Program-made: the position numbers and the translations under genes
NCBI GenBank assembly: GCA_002375205.1
Contig: DFLL01000032.1
Coordinates: 1-39,877, forward strand
Length of the DNA stretch: 39,877 nt
Reading direction: 5' to 3'
From: Caryophanales bacterium UBA3620
GTDB lineage: Bacteria; Bacillota_I; Bacilli_A; RF39; UBA660
Notes under the pieces: generated by a model
What the model saw: only the letters and a program-made list of their open reading frames with translations
Database searches by the model: none
Told to the model about the DNA's origin: nothing
In this document: positions 31,126 to 37,990 of the stretch, one piece after another
Layout of the letters: every line of letters begins with the position of its first letter
Position numbering within the stretch: the stretch's first letter is position 1

Positions 31126-32247
31126 TTATATATTTTCATTATAAATTGTATCTGCAATTATAACAGACGCATTTTTATCAAATTTATTAAAAAATTCTTT
31201 TCGTAATTCAAAACTATTTTCTTGAGACGTATTTAAATATTCCTGTACAAATTTATTAATTAGATTTCTATAATCTCCAAAATTAAATTGTTTTATATTA
31301 TCAACAACCATATTAACACCAGTTGCTTCATCTAAATACATAGGAATTTCTTTATAAAAATCAAATGAATTCCAATTTAAGATTTTAAATCCAAATTTCA
31401 TTTTTTCATAATACTGTAATTGTAATAATTGACTATAATTTACCGCTGGCAAATACATAATATTTATATCTTTATCCAATGTTTCAATAAAATTACCTAA
31501 CCCAGATGACATTATACAATGTGAAGACTCTTCCATTATTTTTAAATAATCCTCATTTGCTAAAGTAGCAATTTTTACTTTTTGACTTTGTTTTTCTAAC
31601 TTTAAATTATCAATAACTCTACTACCACCACATATAATAATTGAATTGAATTGATTTACCTCTTCAGTTGATAAAATATCATTTATTATTTTATTATAGA
31701 ATTCATTAATTGTTGATTGTTCAAATAAGAAAGACGAAGCTCCGCCAACATTTATAACTAATTGATTTTTTTTATTCTTAGGTGATGCAGACTTCATATC
31801 TCGTACAGGACCAACAAAGATAGGATTTTCAATAACTGTACCTACTCGTTTAAAATTATCCTGACATGGAAAAGTTTCTGATATAAAAAATTTTTTTACT
31901 TTTCCTAATTCATTTGGAATTTGATCCCACATCCATACTAAATTATCTACATAATAAGTATTTTTAATAAATTTCATTCCGTATATAGCACCATTGACAT
32001 TCTCACTTGAGAAAAAAATATTATATTTTTTAAATACATCATCAAATTTTTTTAAAGATTCAATATCATATGTATCGCATAAATAAAAATTATCAAAAAA
32101 TCCACTTAGTTTTGCTTGTTCTAGTGAAATACCAGAACCTATAAAATCCACTTCTACATCTTTATGTTTTTTTAATTCTTTAACCACACTTAAACAAGTT
32201 GCAATTGGCCCATAACCAAAACTTTCAGCTGATACAAGTATTTTCAT
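31126..32247 (-). CDS. GT-B-like glycosyltransferase, candidate cytosylglucuronate-synthase type
   Basis: A 373-aa protein with a GT-B look (MurG/UGT-like). The N-terminal Rossmann half begins MKILVSAESFGYGPIATCLSVVKELKKH, a glycine-rich acceptor loop. The C-terminal half has LVINVGGASSF and IIICGGSRVIDNL, then CIMSSGLGNFIETL as the nucleotide-sugar-binding motif. No membrane segment. The start at 32247 follows AAGGGG and overlaps the radical SAM stop region. Next to a CMP hydrolase it is best placed as the enzyme joining free cytosine to a nucleotide sugar, the CGA-synthase step of BlsD/MilC. That assignment is inference from context; the fold is clearer than the substrate. Confidence 0.8.
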   Translation of the reverse strand: MKILVSAESFGYGPIATCLSVVKELKKHKDVEVDFIGSGISLEQAKLSGFFDNFYLCDTYDIESLKKFDDVFKKYNIFFSSENVNGAIYGMKFIKNTYYVDNLVWMWDQIPNELGKVKKFFISETFPCQDNFKRVGTVIENPIFVGPVRDMKSASPKNKKNQLVINVGGASSFLFEQSTINEFYNKIINDILSTEEVNQFNSIIICGGSRVIDNLKLEKQSQKVKIATLANEDYLKIMEESSHCIMSSGLGNFIETLDKDINIMYLPAVNYSQLLQLQYYEKMKFGFKILNWNSFDFYKEIPMYLDEATGVNMVVDNIKQFNFGDYRNLINKFVQEYLNTSQENSFELRKEFFNKFDKNASVIIADTIYNENI

Positions 32248-32252
32248 AATTT

Positions 32253-33269
32253 TCACCCCTTATGTTTAAAATAGCAATAATTAAATTGACAATTAGCTTC
32301 ATCACATTTTGTTTTACAATTCAATTCACTATTTAATAATTTCTTTTTTAAAACTTTTCTTTTTTCACCATTCCATACTTCTTCCATTGTTTGTTCTTTC
32401 AATTCGCCTATTTTGTAAATATTTCTATCCCTATGAATACTGCAATCACATGGATAGACAAATCCTGTAGGTGCATCAATAAAAGTACAAAAAGAAGGAT
32501 ATACACACCTTAAATCATTATTAGATGATCTATCACCTAAAGAAGAAATATCATTTTTAAAGAAATCAATATTATCACATAGAAATTCTATACCTAATTT
32601 ATAAGCCAATTCATAGTAGTAAAATAATTTTTTATTATAATTAATTATTTGTTCTTCAGAAAAAAATAACTCATCACAGTCTTTTATAACTATTGGATTG
32701 ATAAAATCAAAGTTAAATTTTTCCTTCAATTTAATAAATTTTTCAAAATCATCTATATTTTCTCTATTTAATACATGATTTATAGCAATTTTTACGTTTG
32801 GTATATATTCTTTAATTATATTTATATTATTAGTAACTCTATCCCATAATCCTGGCAATCTTCTTAAAGAGTCATGTATATCAGCCTTATAACTATCTAT
32901 AGAAAAAAATACTGCCTTTATATTATAGCTAGATAATTGTTTTATTTTTTCTTTATTTAAATTATAACCATTAGAAATAAATATTATATTCAATCCTTTT
33001 TTTGTACAATAATCCATATATTGTAAAATATCATCATTGATAAATGGCTCGCCTCCACCTGTAAAATGAATATATTTAGTTCCTAAAGTAGATAATTCAT
33101 CTATCAATTTAAATATATCTATATTACACTTCTTTTCTTTATTAGTACGTACATCACAAAACACACAATTTGCATTACACAAATTTGACAAAGATAAGTA
33201 CACATAAAAAGGTTTTTCATAATAAGAAAAAATTTCTTTAGGATTTTCTTCAATAAGTTTTAAGTACAT
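32253..33269 (-). CDS. Radical SAM enzyme with C-terminal Cys-rich (SPASM/twitch-like) domain
   Basis: A 338-aa protein. CNANCVFC gives the [4Fe-4S] ligands C31, C35 and C38. GGGEP (71-75) binds SAM, and NGYNL and SIDSYKADIHDSLR follow the barrel. The C-terminus has clustered Cys (RCVYPSFC, VYPCDCSIHRDR, CKTKCDEANCQFNYC) for auxiliary clusters. Known relatives by context are BlsE/MilG (decarboxylation of cytosylglucuronic acid) and BtrN (2-deoxystreptamine oxidation). The CMP-hydrolase neighbour favours the BlsE-type role. Start at 33269 chosen for AAGAAGG. The stop TGA overlaps the glycosyltransferase leader. Confidence 0.92.
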   Translation of the reverse strand: MYLKLIEENPKEIFSYYEKPFYVYLSLSNLCNANCVFCDVRTNKEKKCNIDIFKLIDELSTLGTKYIHFTGGGEPFINDDILQYMDYCTKKGLNIIFISNGYNLNKEKIKQLSSYNIKAVFFSIDSYKADIHDSLRRLPGLWDRVTNNINIIKEYIPNVKIAINHVLNRENIDDFEKFIKLKEKFNFDFINPIVIKDCDELFFSEEQIINYNKKLFYYYELAYKLGIEFLCDNIDFFKNDISSLGDRSSNNDLRCVYPSFCTFIDAPTGFVYPCDCSIHRDRNIYKIGELKEQTMEEVWNGEKRKVLKKKLLNSELNCKTKCDEANCQFNYCYFKHKG

Positions 33270-33270
33270 T

Positions 33271-33750
33271 TTATACACCTTCTTTAAGTTGCAACTCTTG
33301 TTTAACTATATTAATGATTGTATCAAGCATCTCATTATCTAAAAATTTGTTACATTTATGATATTCTGTTGGAGATAAAATATTTAGTCCCATTAAAACT
33401 GGGGAATATTGATAATTATCTTCAATTAAAATATGCATTTTTTTATCTAATGCTGATGCCCATCCTAGTTCTACATGAACACCACCAGATATTCCTTTAG
33501 ATATATTGTTACCTGGTATTACTACTAAAAAATCACTACTTTTTACACCTTCAAAATCACTTTTTGTGCATTCTTCTGGACCTTTATGGTCAATTCCCCA
33601 ATTTTCTCTTTTTATAGCCAAATAATATTCGCAACCCATATTTTCTAATTTTTCAGTTAATTTATTAAAAAAATCTTTATATTCATCTTTTATTTCATAT
33701 TTTTTTTCATCGCATAGTCCAGTAAAAGGACAAGATATAAATACTTTCAT
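33271..33750 (-). CDS. MilB/BlsM-like CMP N-glycosidase (nucleoside deoxyribosyltransferase fold)
   Basis: A 159-aa protein of the nucleoside 2-deoxyribosyltransferase superfamily. From memory it aligns well with MilB, the hydroxymethyl-CMP hydrolase of mildiomycin biosynthesis. Shared features are ISCPF at the start, AIKRENWG (MilB AHRREAWG), P-E-CT--DFEGVKSSDFLVVIPG, and the active-site VHVELGWASALDKK (MilB THVEIGWAS). E94 would be the nucleophilic Glu, and D73 and R48 are conserved neighbours. MilB and BlsM release cytosine from (HM)CMP to feed nucleoside-antibiotic synthesis. It starts within the PHP stop codon and is coupled to the radical SAM gene. Confidence 0.85.
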   Translation of the reverse strand: MKVFISCPFTGLCDEKKYEIKDEYKDFFNKLTEKLENMGCEYYLAIKRENWGIDHKGPEECTKSDFEGVKSSDFLVVIPGNNISKGISGGVHVELGWASALDKKMHILIEDNYQYSPVLMGLNILSPTEYHKCNKFLDNEMLDTIINIVKQELQLKEGV

Positions 33751-34646
33751 TATTTCACCTTCCTAAAATATTTTTTAGATTTTATTATTTCATTTGTTAA
33801 CGAAGTCTGTGTTATACATAAATTATTATTTATTCCTAAACCTATTTGTCTTCCATCGGAATTAATAGTTCTATGAAAATCACTTCCAACAGAATATAGC
33901 AAATTGTTATCACTAACAATTCTATTTAACCATATCGAATCGTCATACAGGCAATCTGATTGATATATTTCAACACCATCAATTCCCATATATATCAGAT
34001 TATTTATAATCCTCAATACCATATCTTTATCATTCGAAAATTTATATGCCATAGGATGAGCAAAAACAACATACCCTCCAGCTAAATGAATGGCTTCAAT
34101 CACTCTTTTAACATCTAGATCATATTCACTACCATAACTAAATCTGTTAATCTTATAATAGTTTCTAAGTTCATCAATGATCTCTTTAGAATATTCGGCT
34201 TGTTCTAAACAATTAATTACCTCTCTATCAAACCAACAATACCTATCAATATTTAATTTTTGAATATTTTCTTCAGGTAAATTTTTTATTTTTTCTCTTA
34301 ATTTTTTTAATAATTCTAAATGTTTTACTTTTCTTTTTTCTCTCATTTCATTTACAAGTAATTGAAACAAATAATTATCTTCATCAAAACCATACCCTAA
34401 AATATGTAGTTTTATTTTTTCATTATTATCCATAATAAATGATGAAAATTCTATTCCTTTAACTCCAATCACATCATATGGAATACTACATTTAAATTCT
34501 TCCAATCCACTTATACTATCATGATCAGTAATTGATAATATACCAACGTTATTTTTTTCGGCAATATCAACTAATTGCTTGGGTGTAAAAGTTCCATCAG
34601 AATTATTTGAGTGAATATGTAAATCAATATATCTATCAGCTGCCAT
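33750..34646 (-). CDS. PHP-domain phosphoesterase
   Basis: A 298-aa protein. DLHIHSNNSDG (D8, H10, H12, D17), ITDHDS (D41-H42-D43), GIEFS (E66), FAHP and GSDFHR are the metal-binding motifs of the polymerase-and-histidinol-phosphatase fold. It is most like YciV/RNase AM-type phosphoesterases of about 290 residues. It is the first gene of the cluster, with AGGAGG 7 nt upstream of its start. In the pathway it might dephosphorylate a sugar- or nucleoside-phosphate intermediate; no known cytosine-antibiotic cluster requires it, so the role is unassigned. Confidence 0.92.
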   Translation of the reverse strand: MAADRYIDLHIHSNNSDGTFTPKQLVDIAEKNNVGILSITDHDSISGLEEFKCSIPYDVIGVKGIEFSSFIMDNNEKIKLHILGYGFDEDNYLFQLLVNEMREKRKVKHLELLKKLREKIKNLPEENIQKLNIDRYCWFDREVINCLEQAEYSKEIIDELRNYYKINRFSYGSEYDLDVKRVIEAIHLAGGYVVFAHPMAYKFSNDKDMVLRIINNLIYMGIDGVEIYQSDCLYDDSIWLNRIVSDNNLLYSVGSDFHRTINSDGRQIGLGINNNLCITQTSLTNEIIKSKKYFRKVK

Positions 34647-34665
34647 AATAATTCCTCCTATTTAA

Positions 34666-34695
34666 ATTATAAAAATAAATTTCAATTTTTACCAA
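34666..34695 (-). promoter_or_regulatory. Promoter of the biosynthetic operon
   Basis: Minus strand: TTGGTA (34690-34695), 18-nt spacer, TATAAT (34666-34671), 20 nt before the PHP start codon. The poor -35 suits an activator-dependent promoter. Confidence 0.55.
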
Positions 34696-34714
34696 TATCA
34701 AAAATTTATATTGC

Positions 34715-34729
34715 ATAAGTATTACTTAT
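34715..34729. promoter_or_regulatory. LysR-type box upstream of the biosynthetic operon
   Basis: ATAAGTA-T-TACTTAT, a perfect palindrome containing the T-N11-A signature of LysR regulators. It is centred about 27 nt upstream of the -35 hexamer, a position typical of LysR activation. Confidence 0.65.
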
Positions 34730-34737
34730 AACATAAA

Positions 34738-34768
34738 AAAACAGAACAACCTAATCATTATTCTGTTT
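34738..34768 (-). terminator. Terminator of the LysR gene
   Basis: Minus strand: AAACAGAA and TTCTGTTT arms with a T run. The 5' arm lies inside the last codons of the gene. Confidence 0.75.
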
Positions 34769-35650
34769 AAAAATCTTTATAAATTCTTTTATAATATCGT
34801 GATTAAATTTCTTATTATAAGCAATAGACACAGGTGTTAGTACTTGATCAAAATCAACATTCAATTCATATAAATTATGATTATCAATATCTTCTTGAAC
34901 AAATTCTTTAATCATCCATCCAATTCCAACACCCTCAATAATAAGCTGTCTAGATATTGATGAAGAATTAGCTTCAATTAATGGTTTCAATACAATACCT
35001 TTTTCCTTAAATTTATAATCAATCATTTTTCTATTTGAAGTAGTTTCACCTGGTAATATTAAAGGATATTTCATTAATTCATTTAATTCTATCTTTTTCT
35101 TATCAGCGATATCCTTATATTTTTCACTACAAACAAAGCAACTATCCAAATCAAGTATTTTAATAGTTGAAATCAAATCATCTCTAAAGTCATCCATATT
35201 TGTATCTATAACTATATCTAATTCTCTTTTCTTCAACATAGTAATCATTTCATCAGATTTTTTATTGATAATATTAAATTTAACATTTGGATATTTTTCA
35301 TTAAACATTTTTAAATATTTTACTAGATAGAAAGACCCAATATGAGTAGGAACACCAATATTTATTACCTCAAATGATGCATCTCTAGCCTGTTCTACTA
35401 CAGTTTTATTTGCAATTGCCAAATTAAATATTTTTTCAGCATAATAATAAACTACTTCACCAGCAGCAGTTAAAGTAATTGCCCCATTGGAAGATCTATT
35501 AAATAATTTAATATTCAATTGCTCTTCAAGTTTTTTTATAGTTTGAGTTACAGCAGGTTGAGATATATACAATTCTTGAGCCGCTTTCGTAAAGCTTTTA
35601 TACCTTGCAACTAAATAAAATGTTTTATAGGCATTTAAATCTATATTCAT
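34751..35650 (-). CDS. LysR-family regulator, probable activator of the cluster
   Basis: A 299-aa protein. The N-terminal HTH is NAYKTFYLVARYKSFTKAAQELYISQPAVTQTIKKLEEQLNIKLFNRSSNGAITLTAAG. A linker helix and a periplasmic-binding-protein-like effector domain follow (INIGVPTHIGSFYLVKYLKMF, EGVGIGWMIKEFVQED). Full family length. Start at 35650 because AAGAAGG precedes it at good spacing. It is upstream of, and codirectional with, the biosynthetic genes, separated by a terminator and a LysR box. The effector is unknown, perhaps a pathway intermediate. Confidence 0.93.
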   Translation of the reverse strand: MNIDLNAYKTFYLVARYKSFTKAAQELYISQPAVTQTIKKLEEQLNIKLFNRSSNGAITLTAAGEVVYYYAEKIFNLAIANKTVVEQARDASFEVINIGVPTHIGSFYLVKYLKMFNEKYPNVKFNIINKKSDEMITMLKKRELDIVIDTNMDDFRDDLISTIKILDLDSCFVCSEKYKDIADKKKIELNELMKYPLILPGETTSNRKMIDYKFKEKGIVLKPLIEANSSSISRQLIIEGVGIGWMIKEFVQEDIDNHNLYELNVDFDQVLTPVSIAYNKKFNHDIIKEFIKIFKQNND

Positions 35651-35735
35651 AATTAGCACCTTCTTTATTTAATTAAAAAAATTATTCCTTGCATCAACTA
35701 AATTTATTATATCATAAAAAACATAATTTTTATAA

Positions 35736-36206
35736 TTAATAATATTCACTAAGTAAGTCATAATTTAATTTCCATTCAAGATATTCTTCATCTGATATTT
35801 CATAGTTTTCTCTTTTATCTTTCATTTCTTTCCATTCATTAATTGCTGTTTGAACTAATTCATTGTATTCTGTTTGTTCGTAACTTTCACTATCAAAGTT
35901 GATCTCATAATATGGAAATTCTTCTTCTAACCACATTAGGTTATAAATAACATCAATTGGATTATTAAAATCATATTCCTTTATAGCATTAATGCTTACT
36001 TCATATAATTTTGCTATATCTTTTAATCTTTCTTTACTTGGATGTCTATAGTTGTTTTCATAACTATTAAATGTCTTGTGTGGATCATTACCTCCAAATC
36101 CAAAATAATCTGCGACATCATCCATATCCATATGTCTTATCCTTCTCACATACTCTAATCGAGCTCCTTGGGATAAATTATTTAATGTTGGTTTCTTAAA
36201 ATACAT
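35736..36206 (-). CDS. XRE-like small regulator, intact paralogue of the 17757 pseudogene
   Basis: A protein of about 156 residues. The N-terminal half forms an HTH of Cro/C1 kind (MDMDDVADYFGFGGNDPHKTFNSYENNYRHPSKERLKDIAKLYEVS). The C-terminal half is acidic and helical (IDVIYNLMWLEEEFPYYEI, EEYLEWKLNYDLL). It has three near-adjacent ATG codons; the one at 36206 is best spaced from AAAGGA and matches the pseudogene start. It may regulate element genes. A paired terminator-like hairpin lies upstream at 36244-36283. Confidence 0.7.
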   Translation of the reverse strand: MYFKKPTLNNLSQGARLEYVRRIRHMDMDDVADYFGFGGNDPHKTFNSYENNYRHPSKERLKDIAKLYEVSINAIKEYDFNNPIDVIYNLMWLEEEFPYYEINFDSESYEQTEYNELVQTAINEWKEMKDKRENYEISDEEYLEWKLNYDLLSEYY

Positions 36207-36243
36207 CTTCATCATTCCTTTCTTTTTATATTTTTTCTTCCAA

Positions 36244-36283
36244 CAAAAAAATAGTCATCCGAACTATATCGTGACTATTTTTT
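36244..36283. terminator. Bidirectional terminator between IS region and XRE-like gene
   Basis: AAAAAATAGTCA and TGACTATTTTTT arms (12 bp) with a 14-nt loop and T runs on both sides. Confidence 0.75.
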
Positions 36284-36379
36284 AACAAATTTAAAATTAT
36301 GACTATCATCTTGGTTTTAATCTTTTAAGTTTTATATACTTCTTTCACATTATTATCATCTCCTTTAATTGCAACAAAA
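36284..36379. other. Non-coding stretch left of the IS element
   Basis: No gene seen. The minus strand has AAAGGAG followed by only a seven-codon frame. A TTTAATTGCA stretch at 36364-36373 resembles the ppdK-end core, but it is too short to call. Confidence 0.4.
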
Positions 36380-36438
36380 AAAGACTCAAATTGATGTGAA
36401 CCCCAATTGGTAGACATCAATAAAAAGGTCTTTTAAGG

Positions 36439-36492
36439 AAATAAAAATCAAGGGCGAACGAAGTGAGTTCATCTTGACCCTTGATTTTTTAT
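36439..36492 (-). terminator. Terminator at the left end of the IS
   Basis: AAAAATCAAGGG and CCCTTGATTTTT arms enclose a smaller GAAC...GTTC stem. It prevents outward transcription. Confidence 0.75.
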
Positions 36493-36538
36493 TATGCATT
36501 ATAATATTTTTACAAATAAGGCTTGTCCTTATTTGGTA

Positions 36539-36715
36539 CTAATCGATGTATTTGATCATGTTTAGTATATCTTCAGCATATTCAATAATATTTGAATCTG
36601 GTTCACCCATTCCAGGACACAATTTATTATATACCATATAGTTGTATCCACCATTTTCTTGCAAATATTTTATTATTGCTTCTAACTTATATATTAATTC
36701 ATCTTTATTTATCAT
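36539..36715 (-). CDS. Small 58-aa ORF inside the IS, unknown
   Basis: Starts with ATG at 36713-36715, overlapping the last codons of orfB in another frame, with AAAGGAT upstream. It reads MINKDELIYKLEAIIKYLQE, then NGGYNYMVYNKLCPGMGEPD, ending MIKYID. The composition looks coded: a helical N-terminus and then a Gly/Pro turn. I do not recognise it. IS3 elements normally end soon after orfB, so this is either a passenger gene or a decayed transposase tail. Confidence 0.45.
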   Translation of the reverse strand: MINKDELIYKLEAIIKYLQENGGYNYMVYNKLCPGMGEPDSNIIEYAEDILNMIKYID

Positions 36716-37541
36716 TTCTTTTGTATCCTTTCTTTTTATTTGCTTTCTTTCCTTTAATCCTAGCTGTGTTATAAAATTCTATCCATTCTTCAACTAATCT
36801 TTGATATTCTTCTAAAGATGTGATATTATTGTTATACAAAGTTTCCTTTTTAAGGAGAGAGTGCCAACTCTCAATTGGTGAATCATCTATCGGAGTACCT
36901 TTTCTCGCCATAGAAATAGTAATGCCATTTGATTCACAAATTGCTTTGTATTCATAAGATGTATATTGGAATCCTTGATCACTATGAATGATAAGTCCAT
37001 GTACATCTTTTCTTTTTGTTATTGCTTCATTAAGTGTATCCATTACTAATTTATTATCATTATGTTTTGATATTTTGTAAGCAACAACTTTTCTATCATA
37101 TAAATCTATTATTGTAGATAGATATGCTCTAGAGTCTTTAAATATAAGATAAGTTACATCAGTATCCCATACTTTATTTGGTACATCAGTATTAAAATTT
37201 CTATTTAATAAATTTGGTTTGACGTTATCTTCAATTCTTTCATTCTTATTTTTCTTTTTTGCTTTTCTTACATATTCTGGCATTAAATGATATTTTTTCA
37301 TTATTCTTAAAACCTTCTTTCCATTCATTACAACCCCATATTTAATCTTTAGGCCTTCCACAATTCTGCGATAGCCATATGTACCTTTAGATTCATCAAA
37401 TATTTCTTTAATTATTAGATAATCATAATAATCAGGATCTTCCTTATTTCGATATTTATAATAAGTTTTAGGACTTATTTCTAATACGGCACACATGTTG
37501 TATAACTTATAATTATCCCTATAGAGATTAATAAAAGTCAC
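36705..37541 (-). CDS. IS3-family transposase OrfB (DDE integrase)
   Basis: A 278-aa protein. An HTH_21-like segment (SKGTYGYRRIVEGLKIKYGVVMNGKKVLRIMKKYHL) is followed by the rve catalytic core with DDE residues D128 (WDTDVTYL), D188 (HSDQG) and E224 (SPIESWHS). The C-terminus (EFYNTARIKGKKANKKKGYKRNDK) lacks the usual L-SP-EYR ending, so it may be slightly truncated or divergent. It starts at GTG (37541), overlapping the orfA stop. AAAAAG just before the overlap could give the programmed -1 frameshift used to make OrfAB. Confidence 0.93.
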   Translation of the reverse strand: MTFINLYRDNYKLYNMCAVLEISPKTYYKYRNKEDPDYYDYLIIKEIFDESKGTYGYRRIVEGLKIKYGVVMNGKKVLRIMKKYHLMPEYVRKAKKKNKNERIEDNVKPNLLNRNFNTDVPNKVWDTDVTYLIFKDSRAYLSTIIDLYDRKVVAYKISKHNDNKLVMDTLNEAITKRKDVHGLIIHSDQGFQYTSYEYKAICESNGITISMARKGTPIDDSPIESWHSLLKKETLYNNNITSLEEYQRLVEEWIEFYNTARIKGKKANKKKGYKRNDK

Positions 37542-37834
37542 TTTTTCTCTCGTTGTACCTTGAGGAAGGCCTGGTATTTTTTTAGTATCTCATATCTTTC
37601 TTTATAGTCATCAATAGTTAAACCTTTCTCTTTAGGTCGACCAGTTGGTTTTTTGCCTAATCCAGGAAATCTATCTGGATTCTTGTATTTATATATCCAA
37701 TTTTTTACTGTCTTAATTGGAATATCATACTTTCTAGATAAATACCCACTTGAAGCTCCATCGAAATATTCTTTTAACAGCACATTTCTTTCATCATCAG
37801 TATACTTTCTAAATTTTTGCCCCTTTGAAGCCAT
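37538..37834 (-). CDS. IS3-family transposase OrfA
   Basis: A 98-aa HTH protein: FRKYTDDERNVLLKEYFDGASSGYLSRKYDIPIKTVKNWIYKYKN is the HTH_28/IS3 DNA-binding domain. It is followed by a GLGKKPTGRPKEKGLT linker and a Lys-rich helix that serves as leucine-zipper region. It stops with TGA at 37538, confirming that TGA is a stop here. Start at 37834 (MASKGQKF) with AAGGAGG 12 nt upstream. It binds the terminal inverted repeats and works with OrfB. Confidence 0.92.
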   Translation of the reverse strand: MASKGQKFRKYTDDERNVLLKEYFDGASSGYLSRKYDIPIKTVKNWIYKYKNPDRFPGLGKKPTGRPKEKGLTIDDYKERYEILKKYQAFLKVQREKK

Positions 37835-37945
37835 AATAAAAATACACCTCCTTTTGAAAGTGTATTTTATCATGTTTTAGACTTTTTTCAAATGTCTACC
37901 CGAAAGGGTGCATTTCAAAATGAGTCTTTCTTGTTTTTTATTTTA

Positions 37946-37990
37946 TCACGCTTATGCGTTCTAATTTTTTCTCGCTTTAATTGCAGCTTG
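37946..37990. repeat. ppdK-end repeat, site C (right boundary)
   Basis: The genuine ppdK 3' end: last codons, TAG stop and the ACGC-TTAT-GCGT hairpin. 44 of 45 positions equal site B. The hairpin may end the ppdK transcript. Confidence 0.85.

Larger units (their letters stand above)
36380..37929 (-). mobile_element. IS3-family insertion sequence (IS150-like)
   Basis: About 1.55 kb. Outer ends read AAAGACTCA on the left strand and, reverse-complemented, on the right. They continue as TTGATGTGAACCCC and TTTGAAATGCACCC, then GGTAGACAT in both. It carries orfA (37538-37834), orfB (36705-37541) and a 58-aa extra ORF. A clear target-site duplication is not visible. It sits 17 nt inside the right boundary (site C) of the larger element, so it inserted just downstream of the ppdK end. 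Confidence 0.88.
21193..37990. mobile_element. Putative integrative element at the ppdK 3' end carrying a nucleoside-antibiotic-like cluster
   Basis: About 16.8 kb bounded by the 45-bp direct repeat (sites B and C). A large serine recombinase gene lies about 1 kb inside the left end. Cargo: a membrane protein, APH, ABC-F, nine biosynthetic genes, LysR and XRE-like regulators, and an IS3-family element next to the right end. No relaxase or conjugation genes are visible, so it would be mobilisable or solely integrative. The long repeat is more usual for tyrosine integrases, and none is present; the mechanism is therefore uncertain. Confidence 0.65.

Noticed and set aside
32253..33269. Reading the cluster as an aminoglycoside (2-deoxystreptamine) pathway because of radical SAM plus DegT plus APH
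   Set aside because: There is no 2-deoxy-scyllo-inosose synthase or inositol dehydrogenase, and the MilB-like hydrolase has no place there. It remains the second-best explanation.
26438..34646. Reading the cluster as capsule or cell-wall glycan synthesis
   Set aside because: No polymerase, flippase, priming transferase or several glycosyltransferases are present. The CMP hydrolase and the resistance pair fit poorly.
36363..36376. A fifth ppdK-end core left of the IS (TTTAATTGCA)
   Set aside because: Only about 11 matching bases, and AT-rich sequence gives such matches by chance; the CTTG part is missing.
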